DNA from: Myxococcales bacterium
Lineage (GTDB): Bacteria; Myxococcota_A; Polyangia; Polyangiales; Polyangiaceae
Direction: 5' to 3'
Assembly (NCBI GenBank): GCA_016212965.1
Contig: JACRDA010000346.1
Span: 1 to 64,000 of the forward strand
Length of the DNA: 64,000 bases
In this document: positions 57,745-64,000 of the stretch, piece after piece
Layout: every line of letters starts with the position of its first letter
Position numbering within the stretch: the stretch's first letter is position 1
Made by a program: the position numbers and the translations under genes
The notes under the pieces: model-generated
The model's database searches: none
The model's input: the letters and a program-made list of their open reading frames with translations, nothing else
What the model was told of the DNA's origin: nothing

Positions 57745-57845
57745 GCGACGGTCCACGGCTCGACAAGGTACCAGCTTCGCCGCCGCGCAGGACCGCCGGC
57801 CTTCCGTTCGCGCGGCAGCGCGACTACCAGCGTCGTCACCCAGCG

Positions 57846-59897
57846 ATGAGACCCGTCCTCGTCACGAGCGCCCTGCCGTACGCCAACGGCCACATCCACA
57901 TCGGCCACCTGGTCGAGTACATCCAGACCGATATCTGGGCACGGGCCCAGCGCGCGATGGGGCGCCGGGCGATCTACGTCTGCGCCGACGACACGCACGG
58001 GTCGGCCATCATGTTGCGCGCCCGCGCCGAGAAGCGCTCCGAGATCGACCTCATCGCCGAGATGAGCGCGGCCCACCAGCGCGACTTCGCCGCGTTCCAG
58101 ATCGCCTTCGACCACTACGGCAGCACGCACTCGGCCGAGAACCGCGCGTTCGCGGGCGAGATCTGGGCGGCGTTCCGCGCGGGCGGCCACGTCGCGAAGC
58201 GGCCGGTGCAGCAGCTCTTCGACCCGGTCGAGAAGATCTTCCTCGCCGATCGCTTCGTCCGGGGCACCTGCCCGAAGTGCCGGGCACCGGGCCAGTACGG
58301 CGACAACTGCGACCAGTGCGGCGCCACCTACGCGGCGACCGAGCTCATCGACCCGACGAGCGTCCTGTCGGGCGCGACGCCGGTCCTCGGCGAGGCCGAT
58401 CACTACCTCGTCTCGATCGAGCACGAGCGCCCGTGGCTCACGGCGTGGACCCAGGCCGAGGGGCGCATGCCGCGGGCGACGGCAAAGTACCTCGCGGGCT
58501 TCTTCCTGCCGGAGCCGCTCCACGACTGGGACGTGTCCCGCACGGCCCCGTACTTCGGGTTCGAGATCCCGGACGCCCCGGGCCACTACTTCTACGTCTG
58601 GTTCGACGCGCCCATCGGGTACCTCGCGGCGACCCAGCAGTGGTGCGACAAGGCGGGGGAGAAGTTCGACGACTACTGGCGCTCGGCCGAGGCCGACATC
58701 GTCCACGTCATCGGCAAGGACATCGTGAAGTTCCACACGCTGTTCTGGCCGGTGATGCTGAAGACCGCGGGCTTCAGCCTGCCGCGTCGCGTGCAGGTGC
58801 ACGGCTTTCTCACCGTAAACGGCGCGAAGATGTCGAAGTCGAAGGGCACCTTCGTGCTCGCTTCGACCTTCGCCCGGCACCTCGACCCGACCTACCTCCG
58901 CTACTACTACGCGACCAAGCTCGGGCCCAGCGTCGACGACCTCGATCTCGACGTCGACGAGCTCGAGAAGCGCGTGAACGCCGAGCTCGTGAACAAGATC
59001 GTGAACCTCGCGAGCCGCTCGGCGCGCTTCGTCCCGGCGGGGCTCGCGCTACCGTATCCGAACGACGGGGGGCTGTTCGCCGCGGGCGCTGCGCTCGCCG
59101 ACGAGGTCGCGGCCGCGTACGACGGCTGGGATTTCGCGAAGGTCACCCGCCTCGTCACGGGCCTCGCCGATCGCGCCAACGAGGCCGTCGACCGCGCGGC
59201 ACCGTGGGCGCTCGCCAAGGACCCGGCCCGGGCCGCCGAGGCCGAGGCCGCCGCGAGCATCGCGCTCAACCTGTTCCGGCAGATCGTCGTCTACCTCGCC
59301 CCCGTCCTGCCGCGGCTCGCGGGCGACGTGGCGGCGCTGTTCGGGGCGCCCGTCGACCGCTTCGAGCTCGCCCGAACGCCGCTCGCCGGCACGAAGCTCG
59401 CTCCTTACCAGCACCTCCTGAAGCGGGTCGACCCCGCGAAGGTCACGGCCATGATCGACGAGAGCAAGCCCGCCGAGCCCCTCGCCGCCGCTGCCGCGCC
59501 CGCTGCCGCGCCTGCCCCACCCGCCGGCGCGCCCGACGACGGCGCGGCCCTCGCAGCGGAGCCGCTCGGGGCGACCTGCACCATCGACGATTTCACGAAG
59601 GTCGATCTGCGCGTGGCGCGCATCGTCGCCGCCGAGAGCGTGCCCGAGGCGAAGAAGCTCCTCAAGCTCACGGTGTCCCTCGGCGGCGAGGCGCGCCGCA
59701 CGGTCTTCGCCGGCATCAAGGCTCACTACCGGCCCGAGGAGCTCGTCGGACGGCTCGTCATCGTCTGCGCGAACCTGGCGCCCCGTCAGATGAAGCTCGG
59801 CCTGAGCGAGGGGATGGTCCTCGCGGCCGGCGCCTCGGGCGAAGCGTTTCTGCTGTCGCCCGACTCGGGCGCCCGGCCCGGCATGCGCGTGCACTGA
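57846..59897 (+). CDS. metG: Methionyl-tRNA synthetase
   Basis: 683 residues. HIGH-type motif HIHIGH at 16-21 and KMSKS at 328-332; the zinc knuckle has CPKC and CDQC pairs (about residues 140-160). The C-terminal part after about 580 is the Trbp111/EMAP-like tRNA-binding domain (FTKVDLRVARIV, GIKAHYRPEELVGR), joined by an Ala/Pro linker. Charges tRNA-Met for initiation and elongation. The first ATG gives MRPVLVTSALPYANG, the expected N-terminus. Divergent from the RlaP-like gene by about 100 bases. Confidence 0.97.
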   Translation: MRPVLVTSALPYANGHIHIGHLVEYIQTDIWARAQRAMGRRAIYVCADDTHGSAIMLRARAEKRSEIDLIAEMSAAHQRDFAAFQIAFDHYGSTHSAENRAFAGEIWAAFRAGGHVAKRPVQQLFDPVEKIFLADRFVRGTCPKCRAPGQYGDNCDQCGATYAATELIDPTSVLSGATPVLGEADHYLVSIEHERPWLTAWTQAEGRMPRATAKYLAGFFLPEPLHDWDVSRTAPYFGFEIPDAPGHYFYVWFDAPIGYLAATQQWCDKAGEKFDDYWRSAEADIVHVIGKDIVKFHTLFWPVMLKTAGFSLPRRVQVHGFLTVNGAKMSKSKGTFVLASTFARHLDPTYLRYYYATKLGPSVDDLDLDVDELEKRVNAELVNKIVNLASRSARFVPAGLALPYPNDGGLFAAGAALADEVAAAYDGWDFAKVTRLVTGLADRANEAVDRAAPWALAKDPARAAEAEAAASIALNLFRQIVVYLAPVLPRLAGDVAALFGAPVDRFELARTPLAGTKLAPYQHLLKRVDPAKVTAMIDESKPAEPLAAAAAPAAAPAPPAGAPDDGAALAAEPLGATCTIDDFTKVDLRVARIVAAESVPEAKKLLKLTVSLGGEARRTVFAGIKAHYRPEELVGRLVIVCANLAPRQMKLGLSEGMVLAAGASGEAFLLSPDSGARPGMRVH

Positions 59898-59922
59898 GCG
59901 TGCGCCGACCCCGGCGACGTCG

Positions 59923-61587
59923 TCAGCTCGCGAGCTTCGTGCCGAAGAAGTTGTTGTAGCGCGGGTCGTTGTAGCGGGCGAAGTCGATGGCGAAGGGCGC
60001 GAACTGCGTCACGCCGCCCTTGAAGCGCACGGTGAGCGCCATCGGCGTCACCTCGCGGTAGTTGCTGCGCTCGGGCAGATCGGCGTTGGTCGAGCCGCCG
60101 GCCGAGAACAGGCTGAGCAGCGTGCCTTCGGGCTCGTCGTAGATCTTGCGGAAGCCCTCGATGACGCGCTCGTGGCCGCGGACGAGCGTGCGGCACCCGA
60201 TGCGGCCGAGGAAGCTCTGGAACTGCTTGCTCCCGAAGGGGAAGCGCGCGACGTCCTTCTGCAGCTCGTGCGGGATGACCTCGGCCTTGGCCGGGTCGCT
60301 CCACAGCATCTCGAAGCGGATGGCCGGGTCGTTGAGCGAGTGGATGCCCTGCCAGCGCTCCGCCAGCGTGGCCTCGCGCGGCAGACCGCCGTGCACGAAG
60401 AAGGTGCGGTCGAACACGAGCGAGTTCGGCAGGGCGTCGAACAGGCGCATGTACGCGCCGAAGACGCCGTCGGCTGCGACGGGCTTCAGGGCGTCCATCG
60501 CCTCGCAGGGGCGCACGGGCGCGACGACGCGGCCGTGGATCTCGACGTAGTACTCGTGGTTGCCGCGCAGCATGTGCACGTGCTCGGGGGCGTGGATCTT
60601 GAGCTGCATCGCCGTCCGCAGCACGCCCGCGTAGCTGAAGCGCCCGCGGTCGATGTAGTCGCCGAGCAGGACGAGGTCGATGGGCGGGTTCTTCTGGGGG
60701 TCTTCCTTGTGCGCCTCGAGCTTGCCGAAGAAGTCGGCCTGGAGCAGGGCTGCCTTCAAGCACGAGTAGCAGCCGTGCAGATCGCCGATGACGAGCAGCT
60801 CGTGGTCCGGCTTGGGCGGCACGACGTAGACGTGGCCGTCGAGGAACGAGGGACCGCCGGCGAAGGCCGCGAAGTCGCGCGCGCCGGCGAGCTTGTCCTT
60901 GCCTTCGGCGCGCTGGGTGTCGAGCCGCTCCATGACCTCGCGCACGAGGTCGAGGTCGCCCTGGCACTGCAGGGCGAAGGTGTCCTTGTCGCTCGCGTAG
61001 TCCCACTCCGAGCTCCGGAGGAACGGGTGGTCGTCCACGCGCGGCACGAGCTGTCGCACCTCGTCGAACAGGATGCTGCCCGACGCCACCGGCTCGACCT
61101 CGGCCTCGTCGAGCTCGATCTCGCGGTCGACGAGCGTCATGACCTCGTCGCGGAAGGCCTGCTCGTTCGGGTGCACGACCCCGTCGGCGTGCATGAGCTC
61201 GTCGACCGTCTGGAGCAGGGCGGCGCGGCCCTCCTGGTCGAAGGTCCGGAAGAGCTCGAAGCACCCGAGCTTCAACTTCAAGAGCACGAACTGCTCGCTC
61301 GTCTCCTCGCCGCACACGCTCTCGGTGAAGTGGCTGAGGATGTCGCGCTCGTAGTGCTCGAGGATTTCGCCGTAGTGCTGGGCGAGGCGCGCGACGACGT
61401 CCTCGCCGACCCCGGTCTGGCCGTGCTGCTCGAGGCGCGCCACCACGAGCTTGCGGATGTGCCCGGCGATGAAGTCCTTCTCCGAGCGGCTGAAGTTCGC
61501 GTCGATGTAGGCGAACGCCACCAGGCAGAAGATGACGGCCTGCATCTGCCTTTCGGCCTCGGTCGGGTCGTTGGAGAAGCGAATCAT
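59923..61587 (-). CDS. PPP-family protein phosphatase with N-terminal TerB-like domain
   Basis: 554 residues. The N-terminal 150 residues are helical, with FAYIDANFSRSEKDFIAGHIRKL and MHADGVVHPNEQAF, like the TerB (tellurite resistance) fold with acidic metal ligands. The rest has the PPP signature GDLHGCYS (Gly268), GDYIDRGRFS, RGNHEYY, and a later HGG. Such enzymes remove phosphate from Ser/Thr (or related) residues with two metal ions. It is divergent from a Ser/Thr kinase gene, which suggests a kinase-phosphatase pair. Confidence 0.88.
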   Translation of the reverse strand: MIRFSNDPTEAERQMQAVIFCLVAFAYIDANFSRSEKDFIAGHIRKLVVARLEQHGQTGVGEDVVARLAQHYGEILEHYERDILSHFTESVCGEETSEQFVLLKLKLGCFELFRTFDQEGRAALLQTVDELMHADGVVHPNEQAFRDEVMTLVDREIELDEAEVEPVASGSILFDEVRQLVPRVDDHPFLRSSEWDYASDKDTFALQCQGDLDLVREVMERLDTQRAEGKDKLAGARDFAAFAGGPSFLDGHVYVVPPKPDHELLVIGDLHGCYSCLKAALLQADFFGKLEAHKEDPQKNPPIDLVLLGDYIDRGRFSYAGVLRTAMQLKIHAPEHVHMLRGNHEYYVEIHGRVVAPVRPCEAMDALKPVAADGVFGAYMRLFDALPNSLVFDRTFFVHGGLPREATLAERWQGIHSLNDPAIRFEMLWSDPAKAEVIPHELQKDVARFPFGSKQFQSFLGRIGCRTLVRGHERVIEGFRKIYDEPEGTLLSLFSAGGSTNADLPERSNYREVTPMALTVRFKGGVTQFAPFAIDFARYNDPRYNNFFGTKLAS

Positions 61588-62110
61588 CGGTGTTCCAGGG
61601 CGGCCTTTCACGCCCCGGAACCGTACGGTGGCCCAACCTCGACGGCAAGCCGGCACCACCGTCCCCAATCCGGCGGCAAGGTTCTTGCGCTCGCAGCTCG
61701 CTCCGGCGCCGCGGGGCCCCCAAGAGCGCCAGGGTCGAGAGGATTCCTGTCGGGCTTGGACGCTTCCACGCCGTCTTGCGCGCCGCGCGCCCCTCATCAT
61801 CTTGGCGCTCTTGGCGCCGTGGCGGTTGTCCTCTGTGTGCGCCAGGCAGAGTTACCAGCCGGACGAGCCCGGGCTCGCCCGGCCCCCTACTTGGCGGCTC
61901 GTCTTCATCCGCTCGCGCCCGCGGCGGGCAGCCCGAGGCCCTGCGCTCTCCGGGGGGCGGGGGCGGTCCGCGATCGCGCGGTTGTCGGCGGACCGTCTCC
62001 GGCCTACCTTCGTGCCTGGCGCTCGGCGGCCGGTTCGTGGCACGCTGTGGCCCGTTCTACTCCCGGGTAGTTCCCGTCTGCCCACCGAGCAAACCGATTT
62101 TTCCGCGCCG
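61588..62110. other. Long divergent intergenic region
   Basis: 523 bases between the phosphatase and kinase start codons. It should hold both promoters. I found a 12-base palindrome gagcccgggctc (about 61867-61878), but no credible gene, tRNA or ncRNA. The length is unusual for this dense window and may hide a small RNA or regulatory sites. Confidence 0.5.
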
Positions 62111-64000
62111 ATGGCTGTGACCACGTCCATCCCGCAGGGCACCGTCCTGTCGGGCAAGTACCGCGTCGGGCGTGAGCTCGGGCGTGGCGGCATGGCGGCG
62201 GTCTACGAGGCCGAGAACATCGACATCGGCAAGCACGTGGCCATCAAGGTGCTCGCCGGGCACCTGACGACCTCGCGCACCGTGGTCGAGCGCTTCCTGC
62301 GCGAGGCGCGCGCCGTCGCGGCCATCCGCAGCCCCCACATTTGCGACGTGTTCGATGCCGCGAGCCTCGAGGACGGCTCGCCCTACCTGGTGCTCGAGCT
62401 GCTCGAGGGCGAGTCGCTGTACGACAAGATGTACCGCGAGCGGCAGCTCTCGGTGGAGGTCACGCTCGCCATCGTCCTGCAGGTCTGCCGCGGCCTGGCG
62501 CGCGCCCACGGCGCGCAGATCGTCCACCGCGATCTCAAGCCCGAGAACATCTACCTCGTCACCGACGAGGACGGGCTCATGCTGGTGAAGATCCTCGATT
62601 TCGGGCTCGCCAAGTTCTACGAGGCGCCCGAGAGCACGCGCAGCGGCAAGAAGGCGGCCCGCCTCACGCGCGACGGGGCGGTGTTCGGGACGCCCGTCTA
62701 CATGAGCCCCGAGCAGGTGCGCGGGCAGGCGGCGGCCGACCACCGTGCCGACCTCTGGGCGCTCGCCTGCATCACCTACGAGTGCTTCACCGGCACCACC
62801 GTGTGGTCCACGGACGAGGGCGTGGCGATGACCTTCGCGCAGATCGCCAGCGCGCCCATCCCGGACCCGGGCAAGTACCGCCCCGACTTGCCTGCGAGCT
62901 TCGTCGCGTGGTTCCGCCGCGCGCTCGACCGCGACATCACGAAGCGCCACCAGACCATCCAGGAGTTCGCCGACGCGCTCGCCTCGTCCTTCGGTCTGCA
63001 GGCCCCGGGCGGCGGCACCGATGCGGCGCTGGTCAAGCGGCTTGCCCAGCGCGCCAGCGATCCCAGCGCCCCGCCGGGGGGGCCCTCGTTGCCGGGCGAC
63101 GTGCCCGAGCCCCCGCTGCCGACCTTCTCTCGGGCCGGGCCCACCCAGACGGGGGCCGTGCATCCGACCCCGACGCCCGTCGCGCCGCCGGCGCCCGCGC
63201 GCGGCTCGCGCTGGCGGTGGCTCGTCGCGCTCGGCCTCGTCGGGGCGACCGCCGCCGGGGTGGTGGTGTGGCGCACGCGCGGCGCGGGCGGCGAGACCGA
63301 CCCCGCCACCGCCACCTCGTCCGGCACTGCCGAGCCGAGCCACGAGCCGAGCGGGACGCCCGGCCCGAGTGCGAGCGCACCCGACAAGCCCCGGCTGGGC
63401 TACGAGCTCGGTCACGCCTGGCTGCCGCGCGTGCGCGAGGCCCAGAGCCTGCTCGCGGCGCGCGAGTACGACAAGGCGCTCGAGCTCCTGCGCAAGACCT
63501 TCGACGAGTCGAAGCACGGCATGCTGCGCAACCTCGCCGACCAGGCGAAGGTCGCGCGCGACCTCAAGGTCGCCGGCTCCGCGTGCGAGATCACCGGGCT
63601 GTCGCGCCCGCGGCGCTACGATCTGCTCGACCCGAGCCCGCGCCCCTCGAACGGCTCGGCGCCGGCGCTCGCGCTCGGGCCCAAGGGCGTGGTGGTGGCC
63701 TGGACCGACGATCACACGGGCCCCGAGCGCGCCTACGCCGCCGTGCTCGACGACGATCTGCGCAACACCGCGGCCGCCGTCGAGATCACGCCGGAGGGGC
63801 AGGCGGTCAAGGGGCCGGCGCTGCTCGCCTCGGACGGTCGCATCGTGACGACCTACTGGGAGGCGGCGGGCAACGCGCCCGGCGTCTACCTGCGCTGGCT
63901 CGGCCCCGACGCGGTCATCGAGAGCGCCCCGGTGCTCGTCTCGAAGCCCGAGCCCGGCACCTACATGCCGAGCACGGTGGCGCGGCCCGGCGGCGGCTTT
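62111..64000 (+). CDS. Ser/Thr protein kinase, membrane-anchored (partial)
   Basis: Open from the ATG at 62111 to the window end (630 codons, no stop). Hanks-type domain: GRGGMAAVY (glycine loop, about 24-32), VAIK with Lys46, HRDLKPEN (His139, Asp141), DFG (Asp163), and GTPVYMSPEQ. A Pro/Ala/Gly linker, then a single transmembrane segment at about 369-388 (LVALGLVGATAAGVVVW). The extracytoplasmic part looks like helical repeats followed by a propeller-like region with LALGPKGVVVAWTDDH. Typical of PknB-like Myxococcota kinases. Divergent from the PPP phosphatase. Confidence 0.93.
   Translation, partial: MAVTTSIPQGTVLSGKYRVGRELGRGGMAAVYEAENIDIGKHVAIKVLAGHLTTSRTVVERFLREARAVAAIRSPHICDVFDAASLEDGSPYLVLELLEGESLYDKMYRERQLSVEVTLAIVLQVCRGLARAHGAQIVHRDLKPENIYLVTDEDGLMLVKILDFGLAKFYEAPESTRSGKKAARLTRDGAVFGTPVYMSPEQVRGQAAADHRADLWALACITYECFTGTTVWSTDEGVAMTFAQIASAPIPDPGKYRPDLPASFVAWFRRALDRDITKRHQTIQEFADALASSFGLQAPGGGTDAALVKRLAQRASDPSAPPGGPSLPGDVPEPPLPTFSRAGPTQTGAVHPTPTPVAPPAPARGSRWRWLVALGLVGATAAGVVVWRTRGAGGETDPATATSSGTAEPSHEPSGTPGPSASAPDKPRLGYELGHAWLPRVREAQSLLAAREYDKALELLRKTFDESKHGMLRNLADQAKVARDLKVAGSACEITGLSRPRRYDLLDPSPRPSNGSAPALALGPKGVVVAWTDDHTGPERAYAAVLDDDLRNTAAAVEITPEGQAVKGPALLASDGRIVTTYWEAAGNAPGVYLRWLGPDAVIESAPVLVSKPEPGTYMPSTVARPGGGF

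Noticed and set aside
62038-62055. TGGCACG near the kinase start as a sigma-54 promoter
   Set aside because: The -12 element (TTGC) is not at the required spacing; the following bases are CTGTGGCCC.
61590-62120. 176-codon open frame between phosphatase and kinase
   Set aside because: Low-quality composition, overlaps the kinase start, no motif.

Overview
The window is very GC-rich (roughly three quarters G+C by eye) and densely coded on both strands. It looks like a Myxococcota chromosome. The grounds are the many predicted lipoproteins with short signal peptides, a delta-60-repeat protein, an AgmX/PglI-type C-terminal domain, a Myxo-type cysteine-rich tail (DUF4215-like), a membrane-anchored Ser/Thr kinase, and Ala/Ser/Gly/Pro-rich linkers. 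I saw no rRNA, tRNA, CRISPR array or phage module.

Layout. 1-1.6 kb: a REP-like inverted-repeat doublet beside a REP-associated tyrosine transposase (RAYT). 1.8-6.7 kb: an amidase, a frameshifted gene, and a scar built from copies of neighbouring genes, then a repeat-containing lipoprotein and a nitronate-monooxygenase-type enzyme. 6.9-15.1 kb: hisC and a coupled membrane protein, two lipoproteins, a VapBC-like toxin-antitoxin pair between degenerate direct repeats, ppc and a Prx5-type peroxiredoxin. 15.2-31.4 kb: a PPC/DUF296 protein, a giant lipoprotein, a DUF4143 ATPase, an AgmX/PglI lipoprotein, a GST, a large M49-like metallopeptidase lipoprotein, an O-methyltransferase, an SDR, a CPBP protease, and bifunctional FTCD. 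31.6-35.7 kb: a peptide deformylase carrying a lipoprotein signal, then a LonB-like protease translationally coupled to a tandem universal stress protein. 35.9-46.8 kb: lipoproteins, SDR and OYE reductases, three esterase/hydrolase genes, a small Lys-rich protein and a YkgJ/FliB-like Cys-cluster protein.

46.9-56.1 kb is the most striking region: a five-gene minus-strand operon encoding an NHL-propeller lipoprotein, a 13-haem cytochrome c, a 20-haem and a 17-haem lipoprotein cytochrome, and a 625-residue outer-membrane beta-barrel. The three cytochromes carry 50 haem-attachment motifs by my count. The set has the parts list of a porin-cytochrome conduit for moving electrons across the outer membrane, but with a DUF1302-like barrel and a 4 x 5-haem repeat design I cannot assign to a described system.

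56.4-64 kb holds an RlaP-like nucleotidyltransferase, metG, and a PPP-family phosphatase with TerB-like helices divergent from a Ser/Thr kinase that runs off the window end. Gene starts were chosen by Shine-Dalgarno, signal peptide, overlap and domain logic. Functions are inferred from motifs read by eye; no database search was run.
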